From Arthrobacter sp. MYb214 (GTDB lineage Bacteria; Actinomycetota; Actinomycetes; Actinomycetales; Micrococcaceae), in the NCBI RefSeq assembly GCF_002979865.1, contig NZ_PCPZ01000004.1:360133-424132 (forward strand): DNA of 64,000 nt. The letters run 5' to 3'. Under the pieces are notes generated by a model that was given only the letters and a program-made list of their open reading frames with translations, was not told where the DNA came from and searched no databases. The position numbers and the translations under genes were made by a program. Below, in pieces: positions 1 to 10,134 of this stretch. Every line of letters begins with the position of its first letter. Positions within the stretch are counted from its first letter, which is position 1.

Positions 1-270
1 CCAGAGCTTGCGGCGGTCGGCCTCGTCCCGGTGCCGCTCGATCAGTCCGAGGCCTTCCAATTCCTTGGTCGTCAGCGAGATGGCCTGCTGGCTGACCCCG
101 ATGGCCTGGCTCATCCGGGCGGCACTGGCCCGGCCTTCGATGGCCAAGGTGTGCAGGATTCCCAGTTTGCCCGGGGAGATGGATCGTGCCGTGCGAATCA
201 GGCTCAGCAATGGCGAAAGCACCTCGAGCATCTGCTGGGGAAGGTCTGCGGGCTCGGGATCAATTTCCAT
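1..270 (-). CDS. MarR-family transcriptional regulator, N-terminal part (runs off window start)
   Basis: Reading the minus strand from the ATG at 268-270 gives 90 uninterrupted codons to the window edge, so only the N-terminal part is present. The segment around residues 45-85 is a winged helix-turn-helix: ASAARMSQAIGVSQQAISLT, then an E-L-E-G-L-G-L-I-E-R stretch and D-E-A-D-R-R-K, the wing typical of MarR proteins. It probably represses itself and neighbours on binding a small ligand. A perfect 10-bp palindrome lies 20 bases upstream of the start. The family is clear. The target and the C-terminal dimerisation part cannot be seen. Confidence 0.8.
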   Translation of the reverse strand, partial: MEIDPEPADLPQQMLEVLSPLLSLIRTARSISPGKLGILHTLAIEGRASAARMSQAIGVSQQAISLTTKELEGLGLIERHRDEADRRKLW

Positions 271-289
271 AGCTATAGAATACAATTAA

Positions 290-299
290 CTTGTACAAG
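290..299. promoter_or_regulatory. Palindrome CTTGTACAAG, candidate MarR operator
   Basis: CTTGTACAAG is a perfect 10-bp palindrome 20 bases upstream of the MarR-type start codon. It sits in an AT-richer stretch (TACAATTAA just before it) that looks like a promoter. MarR proteins usually bind short palindromes overlapping their own promoters, so this is a reasonable autoregulatory operator. Binding is inferred. Confidence 0.4.
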
Positions 300-649
300 C
301 TTCTTGTGGAATGCTCGTGAGGCTGCACACTGCCCCGATCCATCGGGCGCGAGAAGGTGGTACTCGCTCGCTTGGCCCCGTGGCTCGCAGGCATGTCGCC
401 GCAGCAAGTGGTTGTCGTTTTGGTGCGCTCCTGATGGATTCCGGCTCGTGCCGCGCACTCCTGGCCCTGCGCCGGGACCGCGTGTGCGCCGCAGGGAAAA
501 TGCCTTCCGGACCCTGTTGGCCGGCATGTGCAAGACCTGGATGGGCTAGCGGGGGATCCGGTCGCGTGGCGCTTGGATGCCGGGGGTGTTCCGGGCGGCA
601 GAAAACCCTTGACCGGCGTTCGGTAGGTGCTCTAGGCTTCAAGATAACC

Positions 650-659
650 TGATATACCA
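650..659. promoter_or_regulatory. GntR-type operator candidate upstream of fchA-folD
   Basis: TGATATACCA at 650-659 is a near-palindrome of the TGGTATACCA type bound by FCD-group GntR regulators. It continues into GTCGGATACT. The reverse complement of the site at 10098-10120 upstream of the formaldehyde dehydrogenase has the same layout (ATATCAGTTGGATACC), and a perfect palindrome TGATATATCA lies at 14343-14352 between the GntR gene and purU. One regulator may therefore control all three one-carbon transcription units. Confidence 0.4.
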
Positions 660-769
660 GTCGGATACTAAGGGGTTCCGGCGGCCTGGACCGTGGTCCT
701 GCGCGCCGGAAATCCCGCCGAACGGTGCAGGGATCAACTTCCATGCGTCCCGAACGAGGGGAAACCCCA

Positions 770-1393
770 TTGATCTCCAATGAAACTGTCAGCAGCTACC
801 TTGAGCGGCTTGCCTCGGGCGCCCCGACGCCAGGAGGGGGCGCGGCCGCGGGCCTGCATGCGGCGCAGGGCGCGGCATTGGTGTCCATGGTTGCCGAATT
901 CACTTCCGGACCGCGGTACGCGGACGTCCAGGAACAGGCCCAGCAGATTTCCGAGCATGCCCGGCTGCTGATGCGCCAGGGGCTCTTCGCCGCTCAGGAA
1001 GACGAAAGGCTGTTCGGCGCCCTGGGTGCCGCGTACAAGCTGCCCAAGGAAAGCAGCGAGCAGAAGTCGGAGCGCAGCGCGGCAATTCAAAACGCCACCA
1101 TCGCCGCCGCCGCACCGCTGGTCTCTACCGTCGAGGCCTCCATTGAGGTCATCAAGCTGGGCCAGCGCCTGCTGCCCATTGGCAACCGATCGGTTCTCAG
1201 CGACGTGGCCGCCGCGGCCGAAGCTGCCCGGGCGGCCTTGGCTACCGCGCTGGCCACCCTGGAAATGAACATCAGCTCAATCAAGGACATCGCCCAGCGC
1301 GACCGGCTGGTCCAGGCGGCCAGCCAGGCCAGTGAGGCGATCGCCCACGCCGAAGAGCTCAGCGCGCACGCCCGTGCGGTGGTGGCAGCATGA
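770..1393 (+). CDS. Cyclodeaminase/cyclohydrolase family protein, probable methenyl-THF cyclohydrolase (FchA-like)
   Basis: The product (about 207 residues from TTG 770) belongs to the formiminotransferase-cyclodeaminase C-terminal family. The glycine-rich signature APTPGGGAAAGLHAAQGAA lies near residues 18-36, followed by the long Ala-rich helices typical of the fold. Related FchA proteins convert 5,10-methenyl-THF to 10-formyl-THF or deaminate formimino-THF. Its stop overlaps the folD ATG (ATGA), so the two are translationally coupled and should act in consecutive folate steps. TTG 770 has GAGGGG about 8 bases upstream. ATG 743 and GTG 725 are in-frame alternatives. With no histidine-degradation gene nearby, a cyclohydrolase role in methyl-group oxidation is the better guess. 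Confidence 0.8.
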   Translation: MISNETVSSYLERLASGAPTPGGGAAAGLHAAQGAALVSMVAEFTSGPRYADVQEQAQQISEHARLLMRQGLFAAQEDERLFGALGAAYKLPKESSEQKSERSAAIQNATIAAAAPLVSTVEASIEVIKLGQRLLPIGNRSVLSDVAAAAEAARAALATALATLEMNISSIKDIAQRDRLVQAASQASEAIAHAEELSAHARAVVAA

Positions 1394-2277
1394 CGGCACG
1401 CAATTTAGCCGGGCAGCCGGTGGCTGAAGCGATCCGCGCCCGCACCGCAGAACTGGTGGTGCGCATGGCCAGCGAGGGCACCAGTGTCCGGATCGCGGTC
1501 GTGCTGGCCACCGATAACGAGGCCACCGCCTGGTATGTGCGCTCGATCGAACGGGCCGCCGCGCAGCTCGGGGTGGACTGCCAGGTCGTGGACCTGACCG
1601 GGTCCGGCCAGGAGCAGCTGTCCGAAGCGATCACCGCCTTGAACGAGGACAGTTCGGTGCACGGAATCATCTTGCAGACCCCGTTGCCGCCAGGGGTGGA
1701 TGCCGCGGCGCTGGTGGCGCTGATCGACCCGGCCAAGGACATTGACGGGGCCAATCCGCTGAGCCTGGGACGGCTCAGTGTCGGCCAGCCGGCCTTCGCC
1801 CCGGCTACCGCACGCTCGGTCATCGAGATCCTGGAGCACTACCGGATCCCGCTGCCCGGGCAGCATGTCGCGGTGGTCGGACGCTCTGCGGTGGTGGGCA
1901 AGCCGTTGGCCCAGCTGCTGCTGCAGCGCGATGCCACGGTGAGCATCTGCCATTCGAGGACCGTCGATCTGGCCCAGTTAACGAAGTCCGCCGCGGTGGT
2001 CGTCATGGCCGTGGGCAAGGCGAACCTGCTTACCGGCAGTGAGGTGGATGAAACCTCCGTGGTGATCGATGTCGGAACCAATGTCAACGCTGAAGGCAAG
2101 CTGGTGGGGGACGTCCATGCGGCATCGGTGCGCCCGCTGGTGCGGGCCCTGAGCCCGGTTCCGGGGGGCGTGGGCACGGTAACCACGGCGTTGCTGGTCC
2201 TTCATGCCGCGCAAGCCGCGGAGGCAAGCCTGCAGGCGGCCCCGGCGAAGGGAGCGCGCATGGCCGGACGCCGGTAG
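1390..2277 (+). CDS. folD: FolD-type methylenetetrahydrofolate dehydrogenase lacking the cyclohydrolase lysine
   Basis: The 295-residue protein shows FolD motifs in order: HGIILQTPLP (about residue 95), DIDGANPLSLGRL (about 118), the nucleotide-binding VVGRSAVVGKPLAQLLL (about 160) and PVPGGVGTVTTALL (about 257). FolD oxidises 5,10-methylene-THF to methenyl-THF and then hydrolyses it to 10-formyl-THF. The hydrolysis depends on the lysine of the Y-V-x-x-K motif (Lys54 in E. coli). Here the motif reads YVRSI, so that lysine is isoleucine (codon 1546-1548). By comparison with lysine mutants of the human enzyme, dehydrogenase activity may survive without cyclohydrolase activity. The upstream FchA-like gene overlaps it and could supply the missing step. 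An ordinary housekeeping folD probably exists elsewhere. Confidence 0.9.
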   Translation: MTARNLAGQPVAEAIRARTAELVVRMASEGTSVRIAVVLATDNEATAWYVRSIERAAAQLGVDCQVVDLTGSGQEQLSEAITALNEDSSVHGIILQTPLPPGVDAAALVALIDPAKDIDGANPLSLGRLSVGQPAFAPATARSVIEILEHYRIPLPGQHVAVVGRSAVVGKPLAQLLLQRDATVSICHSRTVDLAQLTKSAAVVVMAVGKANLLTGSEVDETSVVIDVGTNVNAEGKLVGDVHAASVRPLVRALSPVPGGVGTVTTALLVLHAAQAAEASLQAAPAKGARMAGRR

Positions 2278-2291
2278 CTGGCTGGCCGGTG

Positions 2292-2337
2292 TTCCGGGTT
2301 CCGCTGCGGGCAAGCCAGCGTGCAGCGGAACCCGGAA
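2292..2337 (+). terminator. Hairpin downstream of folD
   Basis: A perfect 16-bp inverted repeat (TTCCGGGTTCCGCTGC at 2292-2307 and its complement at 2322-2337) with a 14-base loop begins 14 bases after the folD stop. There is no following T-run, as is common in high-GC actinobacteria, so it may end the fchA-folD transcript or protect its 3' end. Confidence 0.55.
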
Positions 2338-2372
2338 TGCCGGAACCGCAATTGCCATGGCGAAGCGAATTA

Positions 2373-2387
2373 CGTGCACAGTGCACG
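2373..2387. promoter_or_regulatory. Perfect palindrome CGTGCACAGTGCACG
   Basis: This 15-base perfect palindrome (7-bp arms around one A) lies 12 bases upstream of a well-placed ribosome binding site for a 38-codon frame. It is too short and loopless for a terminator and looks like a dimeric regulator operator. No regulator can be assigned. Confidence 0.35.
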
Positions 2388-2399
2388 CCGGAGGGGAAC

Positions 2400-2516
2400 A
2401 TGAACTGGGATCTGCCGCCGGCCAGATGCACCACGTGCCGCCGCCGCATCATCGATTGGGAGGTTGATGATGCGGTGGCTTTCTGCTGCCCGCCGGTTTT
2501 AGTTCGCCCGGGTTAA
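2400..2516 (+). CDS. Possible small cysteine-rich protein (38 aa)
   Basis: ATG 2400 follows GGAGGGG with about 4 bases between, and opens a 38-codon frame: MNWDLPPARCTTCRRRIIDW, then acidic residues, a CC pair and VLVRPG. The CxxC plus CC arrangement suggests a tiny metal-binding (zinc-knuckle-like) protein. The strong ribosome binding site and the palindrome just upstream favour a real gene, but it is short and I do not recognise a family. Confidence 0.4.
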   Translation: MNWDLPPARCTTCRRRIIDWEVDDAVAFCCPPVLVRPG

Positions 2517-2764
2517 TGCCGCTGGCCTGGCGATTTCTCCCCGGGCTCCCTTGCGTCTACCTTCGCTCGGAAACGGGCGCCAGGGCGTTCAAGGCCGCCT
2601 CGGATGCGGCCCCGCTGGGAGCGTTGCCGCGCAAGCACTGGATAGCTTCGCCAGTATGTCACGTAGGGAATTTTGGTGCCCGGAAGGCAGTTCAACCAAA
2701 GGGGATAGCTGCTGCGAAGAGCGGCAGGCACCCGCAATGCCGGACTTTGCTGAAGGGAAATGGA

Positions 2765-3481
2765 ATGCCAACGCTGGGAATCATCGGAAGCGGGAATATC
2801 GGATCTGCAATCGCCCGATTGGCCGTTGCCGCGAATGTGAACGTGGTGATTGCGAATTCCCGCGGAGTCCAATCGCTGCAGGAACTCGTGGCCGAGCTGG
2901 GGCCGCTGGCCGCAGCCGGCACGGTTCAAGAGGTGGCCGAAGCGGGCGAAGCCGTGGTGCTGTCCATTCCGCTCGCTGCGGTACGTGAGCTGCCAGCCGG
3001 GTTGCTGCGCGGCAAGACAGTGCTGGACACCAGCAACTACTATCCATCCAGGGATGGACGCATTGCCGAACTCGACAGCGGGACGATGACGACCAGCGAA
3101 CTGGTGGCGAGCTGGCTCGATGGTGCTCGCTATGTCAAAGCCTTCGGCAACATCCTGGCCCACCACATTCCGCTGCTGGCCCGTCCCGCCGAGGCTGCTG
3201 GCCGCTCTGCGCTTCCCATTGCCTCCGATGATTCCCAAGCGAAGGAGCAAGCAGCAGCAATCATCGAACGCCTCGGCTTCGATACGCTGGACGCGGGCGC
3301 GCTCGCGGAAACGTGGAAATTCGAGCCCGAATCCGCCGGATATACGCGCATCTACCTGGCGGATTCCACGACCCCGGATGACCAGCTGCTTTCCTCGATT
3401 CCAGCGCCAACACCAGCGGACCAGGTCAAGGCAGCACTGGATTCCGCGGCTCGCGTGAATGTTCCCGAACGCGCCTTCTGA
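2765..3481 (+). CDS. NADP-dependent F420-reductase-like dinucleotide-binding protein
   Basis: The 238-residue protein begins with a Rossmann dinucleotide-binding motif, GIIGSGNIGSAIARLAV (residues 5-21), and keeps the NADP oxidoreductase / coenzyme-F420-dependent reductase layout: VVIANSRG at the end of strand 2, VVLSIPLAA, VLDTSNYYPSRDG and the interior YVKAFGNILAHH. Family members reduce small substrates or pass hydride between NADPH and a cofactor. The substrate here is unknown. ATG 2765 is preceded by GAAGGGAAA. Longer upstream frames do not extend the fold. It is convergent with the dimethylglycine oxidase operon and shares a terminator with it. Confidence 0.8.
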   Translation: MPTLGIIGSGNIGSAIARLAVAANVNVVIANSRGVQSLQELVAELGPLAAAGTVQEVAEAGEAVVLSIPLAAVRELPAGLLRGKTVLDTSNYYPSRDGRIAELDSGTMTTSELVASWLDGARYVKAFGNILAHHIPLLARPAEAAGRSALPIASDDSQAKEQAAAIIERLGFDTLDAGALAETWKFEPESAGYTRIYLADSTTPDDQLLSSIPAPTPADQVKAALDSAARVNVPERAF

Positions 3482-3606
3482 GCGGCCCGTTGCCCTCCAG
3501 CGGAAGGCCATCCGCGGCCGCTATCGGCAGGCCACCCCTATTAAGAGGCATGAATGCATGGCGTACCGCCTCGGCGTGCAGGCAGCCACGCAGGTTAACG
3601 ACGACA

Positions 3607-3640
3607 GGCCGGGCACCGCTCGCATGAGCGGTGCCCGGCC
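3607..3640. terminator. Bidirectional terminator hairpin
   Basis: A perfect 15-bp stem (GGCCGGGCACCGCTC at 3607-3621 and its complement at 3626-3640) with a GCAT loop sits between the convergent F420-reductase-like gene and the dimethylglycine oxidase gene. It can serve both transcripts. Confidence 0.8.
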
Positions 3641-3661
3641 CCGGGTACGTGCGTATAGCCG

Positions 3662-6223
<2,562 letters not shown>

Positions 6224-7615
6224 CTAGGCGTCGATGACCAGGTCCGATTGGGCGGTGGAGCAGCAGGGCAGGAATTTCCCGGCCGCGATTTCACGGGCGC
6301 GGATACCGCCCTGGTGGTTCATCGCCACCTCGCCTTCGAGCTTGACGACCTTGCACGAGCCGCACATGCCCTCCTGGCAGTTGGCGCCGATGCGCACCCC
6401 GGCCCGCTGGGCGACACCCAGGATGTGCTCCTGGGAACTGATCCGGACAGTCACCGCGGTGCGCAGGAAGGTCATGGTCAGCTCGCCTTCGCCCACGGTG
6501 GGGAAGGAAGCGGTATCCGGCGGGTCCTGCGCGGGAACCAGCGGCGCGGCTGGCGGCAGCGGGGCATTGGAATCGACCGCCACCAGCTTCTGGCCGCTGG
6601 CCTCGATGGTGCCGCTCTGGTCGTACTCGGGTTCGTACATCCCCAGCTCCGGCGGCTGGCTCTCGTAGAACTCCTCCACGGATTCGGCCACCTCCTCGGC
6701 GATGGACCCGGCCAGAGCGATTTCCTCCTGGTATTCGAGCAGCGTCTTGCGGTCCCCGGAGAAGAACTCCATGAACACCGAGGTGTCATCCACCCCGGCC
6801 TCGCGCAGCAGCTGGGTGGCCGAATTCAGGTAGCCTTCCGGCCCGCAGGCGAACACCTTGCGGCCATTGGCATCCGGGGCCACCGCGTCGATCATCGCCG
6901 TGGTCAGCCGCCCGGCAAAGCCCTTCCAGCTCTTGGGCTTGGCCCGGTCGCCCAGCGAGTAGAACACCTTGATCCGCGAATCGACCTGCGCGATGTATTC
7001 CAGCTCGGGCCAGAAGGCGAAGTCCCCGGGCACGGTGCCGTGGCAGAGCACCACCACATCGGCCTGGCCGGGCAGCGAGTGGATGGTGCGCACCATCGAC
7101 ATGATCGGGGTGATCCCGGCTCCGGCCGCAAGGAACAGGTAGCGGGCGCGCCGGTCGGAATCGCCCAGGTGGAAGGCGCCCACCGGGCCGAGCATCTCCA
7201 GCACCATGCCCGGACGCAGGTTCTCATGCGCCCAGGAGGAGACCAGGCCCTTGGGATCGCGCTTGATGCTGACATTGAAGGTCCAGGGCACGGTGGGCGC
7301 GCTGGAAATCGAGTAGCTGCGGTCCACCGGGTCCTGGTCTTCGCCGTGCACCGGGAAGGCGACGTTCAGGTACTGCCCGGCGCGGAAGGCCAGCGGGGCG
7401 CCGTCGGCGCGGCGGAAGACGAAGGTCATCAGCCCGCCGGCTTCCTCGATGGTCTGCACGCATTCGGCCAGGAACTCCTGGGGGTGCCATGGTCCCAGCG
7501 CGCGGGCCGCGCTCGCCGGGCCTTCCTGGGAACTGAGGACCCGGTTCCACGGCATTTCCAGCCCGCGGATGCGCTGGGCCGCTACGCTCGATGCCAGCTG
7601 GGCGCCTGCGCTCAT
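6224..7615 (-). CDS. gbcB: Glycine betaine monooxygenase reductase subunit GbcB
   Basis: The 463-residue protein is the electron-transfer partner of the Rieske oxygenase. The N-terminal half is a ferredoxin-NADP-reductase-type domain with the FAD-binding RSYSISSAP and an NAD-binding domain (FLAAGAGITPIMSMVR, VFACGPEGY). A linker follows, then a C-terminal plant-type [2Fe-2S] ferredoxin domain (NCQEGMCGSCKV and a later CC pair). This order is the one known for GbcB-type reductases. ATG 7615 overlaps the gbcA stop (ATGA), showing translational coupling. An in-frame extension to 7729 runs inside gbcA and is rejected. Electrons flow from NAD(P)H through FAD and the [2Fe-2S] centre to GbcA. Confidence 0.92.
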   Translation of the reverse strand: MSAGAQLASSVAAQRIRGLEMPWNRVLSSQEGPASAARALGPWHPQEFLAECVQTIEEAGGLMTFVFRRADGAPLAFRAGQYLNVAFPVHGEDQDPVDRSYSISSAPTVPWTFNVSIKRDPKGLVSSWAHENLRPGMVLEMLGPVGAFHLGDSDRRARYLFLAAGAGITPIMSMVRTIHSLPGQADVVVLCHGTVPGDFAFWPELEYIAQVDSRIKVFYSLGDRAKPKSWKGFAGRLTTAMIDAVAPDANGRKVFACGPEGYLNSATQLLREAGVDDTSVFMEFFSGDRKTLLEYQEEIALAGSIAEEVAESVEEFYESQPPELGMYEPEYDQSGTIEASGQKLVAVDSNAPLPPAAPLVPAQDPPDTASFPTVGEGELTMTFLRTAVTVRISSQEHILGVAQRAGVRIGANCQEGMCGSCKVVKLEGEVAMNHQGGIRAREIAAGKFLPCCSTAQSDLVIDA

Positions 7616-8916
7616 GCCAGGTGCTCCAGCACGCGCTGGGTGTACCAGTTGATGAACGCCTCGACCTGGTATTCGCTCTTCATGTACGGGCCCGGCTGGT
7701 AGGCGGGGCTGGCTGCGCCCTTCTGGCACAGCTCGACGAAGGCCTTGTCCTGCAGGTTGGTCTGCTTCCAGGTGTGGGTGAGCTTCTCCAGATCGTAGTC
7801 GTCTCCTTCGACCGCGTCATCGGCCACCAGCCAGGTGGTGCGCACCAGGGTCTGGTGCTCGTTGATCGGGAAGGCGGCGAAGGTGATCACGTGGTCGGAC
7901 TGGAAATGGAACCAGCTGTTGGGCTGCAGGTGCATGGAGCAGCGGCCCAACCGGAAGTCGCGCAGCTCGCCGAGCAGCTTCTTGGACAGGCGGTGCCCGT
8001 CGGCGGAGAAGGATTCCCCGTCGCCGTCCAGGGATTCGCGGGAGATGCGGATGCCGGCGATGCGGGTGTCCAGCTGCTCCACGACCTCGTAGGGCAATCC
8101 GTAGCGGCGGCAGCGTTCCTCCAGGGCCGCCTGGGCTTGCTGGTTGCGCTCCCATACCTCTTCCAGGTGCGGCGGAACGGTGTCGTCGCTCAGCCCCCAG
8201 GTGGGGAACAGCGAGCAGGCCAGCTCGGGGTGCCCGTCGCAGTGGTAGCACTCGCGGTTGTTCTCCATCACCAGCTTCCAGTTGCCCTCCTCGATGATGT
8301 CCTGCTGGTAGGCGACCTTGGCGCGGGCGATATCGTGCGGGGCCAGGTAGGGCTCGAAGATGCCGGCGACCTCGTCGAAGTCCGCCGGCGGTTCCTGGGC
8401 CAGGGAAACGAAGACCAGCCCGGCGTGGACCCGGCCGTGGGCGCGCTTGAGCGCGAAGCAGCTCTTGTCGAACTTGCCTTCGCCCGGGGCGGAGGCGTGG
8501 ATCAGGTCCCCTTCGGGGGAGTAGGTCCACGAGTGGTAGCCGCAGACCAGGTTCCCGGTGCTGCCCGAGGCTTCGGTGAGCACGCGGGCGCCGCGGTGCC
8601 GGCAGACGTTGTGCAGCACGTTGACCCCGCCCTCCTCGGTGCGCAGCACGATCAGCGAATGCGGCCCGTAGTCCACAGTGACGTAGTCCCCGGGCTCGGG
8701 GATCTCGGCAATGCTCGCGGCGAACAGCCAGTGGGTCCCGAAGATGGCCTGCATTTCGACATCGAATACTGAGGGGTCGGTGTACAGCGGGGCTTCGAGC
8801 GAGTAGCCCTTGCGCCGGTTGCGGAAGAGTTCGGTGATCTCGGCGAGCTGTTCTTGGTTCACCGACGTAGCGAGCTTCCCACGCGTAGTGCGCGGTGCGC
8901 TTACCGAAGCGGTCAT
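7612..8916 (-). CDS. gbcA: Glycine betaine monooxygenase oxygenase subunit GbcA (Rieske)
   Basis: The 434-residue protein is a Rieske non-haem iron oxygenase. Ligands for the [2Fe-2S] cluster are Cys105, His107, Cys125 and His128 (NVCRHRGARV and LVCGYHSWTY). The C-terminal catalytic domain carries NNRECYHCDGHPEL, which supplies the histidines of the mononuclear iron site. Such enzymes demethylate glycine betaine to dimethylglycine with release of formaldehyde. Adjacent gbcB and dmg, the BCCT importer and the formaldehyde dehydrogenase support this assignment over other Rieske oxygenases such as stachydrine demethylase. The start at 8916 has AAGGAG 8 bases upstream. It is the first gene of the operon and is divergent from a LysR gene that probably controls it. 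Confidence 0.92.
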   Translation of the reverse strand: MTASVSAPRTTRGKLATSVNQEQLAEITELFRNRRKGYSLEAPLYTDPSVFDVEMQAIFGTHWLFAASIAEIPEPGDYVTVDYGPHSLIVLRTEEGGVNVLHNVCRHRGARVLTEASGSTGNLVCGYHSWTYSPEGDLIHASAPGEGKFDKSCFALKRAHGRVHAGLVFVSLAQEPPADFDEVAGIFEPYLAPHDIARAKVAYQQDIIEEGNWKLVMENNRECYHCDGHPELACSLFPTWGLSDDTVPPHLEEVWERNQQAQAALEERCRRYGLPYEVVEQLDTRIAGIRISRESLDGDGESFSADGHRLSKKLLGELRDFRLGRCSMHLQPNSWFHFQSDHVITFAAFPINEHQTLVRTTWLVADDAVEGDDYDLEKLTHTWKQTNLQDKAFVELCQKGAASPAYQPGPYMKSEYQVEAFINWYTQRVLEHLA

Positions 8917-9053
8917 CTGTTACTCCTTGGAACACGACGCGGCTGGCGTCCTCGGGCTGTGGTTGCGCGGGCCGATGTGAGGCCGGTCACCGCATGAATC
9001 GAGACTAGGAAGAAATAGTCGGCAAGAAAAGCGCAAGAAATTGAACGGAACCG

Positions 9054-9068
9054 TGCACAATTGGTGCA
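9054..9068. promoter_or_regulatory. Inverted repeat TGCACAATTGGTGCA at the LysR start
   Basis: TGCAC and GTGCA arms around AATTG overlap the lysR start codon, within the 151-base divergent space to gbcA. LysR proteins usually bind such dyads between divergent genes and control both. This may be the autoregulatory site. Binding has not been shown. Confidence 0.4.
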
Positions 9069-10006
9069 TGATCGATCCACGCTTCGCCACCCTGCGGGTC
9101 TTCTCCTCCACGGGCTCGGTAGCGCGCACCGCGGAACTGACCGGCTACTCGGCCTCGGCGGTCTCCGCGCAGCTGCGCGAACTGCAGCGCACCCTGGGCA
9201 TCAAGCTGATCACCAAGGAGGGCCGCGGGGTGCGGCTGACCTCCGCGGGCCGGCATTTCGTTGCGGGCCTGGACGGGATTGTGACGCAATGGGAGCTGCT
9301 CGCGGCGTCCGCGCGCAACGCCTCCGGGCAGGTGCAGGGGCAGTTCGGCCTGGGCGGTTTCTCCACCGCTGCCGCGCAGCTGCTTGCCCCGCTGGCCGCG
9401 AACCTGCGAGCCACTCGGCCCGATACCGAAGTGCAGCTGATCGAAGCGCAGCCGCAGCGCTGCCTGGACTTGCTGCTCGCGGAGCGGATCGACCTGGCCG
9501 TGATCGTGGCCAGCCAGACGTCCGGGGGTTCTGCCGCCAGGGACCGGTTCGAGCAGACCGTGCTGCTCGATGACCCGCTGGATGTGGTGCTGCCCGCCAC
9601 GCACCGGCTGGCGCAGCACAAGTCCGTGGCCCTGGAGGACCTGGCCGATGACCCGTGGATCTCGGAATCCGGGCAGTCGGTCTACCGGGCGCTGTTCGTT
9701 GCCGCCTTCACTTCGCTGGGGGTCACCCCGCATATCGCCCACGAGGCGGTGGAGTGGGAAACCATGATCGCGTTCATCGGGGCGGGCCTGGGCGTGGGGC
9801 TGCTGCCCCGGCTGGCCACCCTGGGCGATGCGCAGAACGTGGTGCGCCGCCGGATTTCCGGGGCGGCCAAGCCCTCGCGGCGCATCGTGGCGGTGACCCG
9901 CAAGGGCAGCCGCGGCTCGCCGCTGATCGAGGAATCCCTGGATATCCTGCAGCGCACCGCCAAGGACATCATTTCCCTGCGCTCGGCCGAGGAACTGGAC
10001 GGGTAG
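9068..10006 (+). CDS. LysR-family transcriptional regulator, likely regulator of gbcAB-dmg
   Basis: The 312-residue protein has the LysR winged helix at its N-terminus (residues 5-65: FATLRVFSSTGSVARTAELT, then SASAVSAQLRELQRTLGIKL and TSAGRHF) and a periplasmic-binding-like effector domain from about residue 90 (GQFGLGGFSTAAAQLL, then GAGLGVGLLPRL near the C-terminus). It is divergent from gbcA, the classic arrangement for a pathway-specific LysR activator, so betaine or dimethylglycine may be the effector. ATG 9068 is chosen because it starts the helix-turn-helix at the usual distance. An in-frame ATG at 9041 would add nine residues. Confidence 0.88.
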   Translation: MIDPRFATLRVFSSTGSVARTAELTGYSASAVSAQLRELQRTLGIKLITKEGRGVRLTSAGRHFVAGLDGIVTQWELLAASARNASGQVQGQFGLGGFSTAAAQLLAPLAANLRATRPDTEVQLIEAQPQRCLDLLLAERIDLAVIVASQTSGGSAARDRFEQTVLLDDPLDVVLPATHRLAQHKSVALEDLADDPWISESGQSVYRALFVAAFTSLGVTPHIAHEAVEWETMIAFIGAGLGVGLLPRLATLGDAQNVVRRRISGAAKPSRRIVAVTRKGSRGSPLIEESLDILQRTAKDIISLRSAEELDG

Positions 10007-10097
10007 CCGGTCGCTGGCGGGCTGCCGGACCCGGCGGATTTCAGGCCGGGCTATTGACATGGATCACATCCAGTGGTCAGACTTGGGCACATCCGAT

Positions 10098-10120
10098 TTG
10101 GTATCCAACTGATATTTCAA
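10098..10120. promoter_or_regulatory. GntR-type operator candidate upstream of fdhA
   Basis: TTGGTATCCAA (10098-10108, perfect 4-bp arms) is followed by CTGATATTTCAA, ending at the ribosome binding site of the formaldehyde dehydrogenase. Read on the other strand it matches the site at 650-670 (ATAYCAGTYGGATACY). A repressor bound here would block translation initiation as well as transcription. Confidence 0.4.
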
Positions 10121-10134
10121 GGAAGTGGTCCGCT

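Larger units (their letters stand above)
271..769. other. Intergenic region between the marR-like gene and fchA
   Basis: No convincing gene was found in these 500 bases. The open frames here lack ribosome binding sites and family motifs. The region should hold the divergent promoters. It contains the palindrome at 290-299 next to the MarR gene and the GntR-type site at 650-659 upstream of fchA, each described separately. Confidence 0.5.

Noticed and set aside
286..780. Minus-strand open frame of 164 codons between marR and fchA
   Set aside because: No ribosome binding site, Arg/Pro/Ser-rich shadow composition, overlaps the likely fchA promoter and operator.
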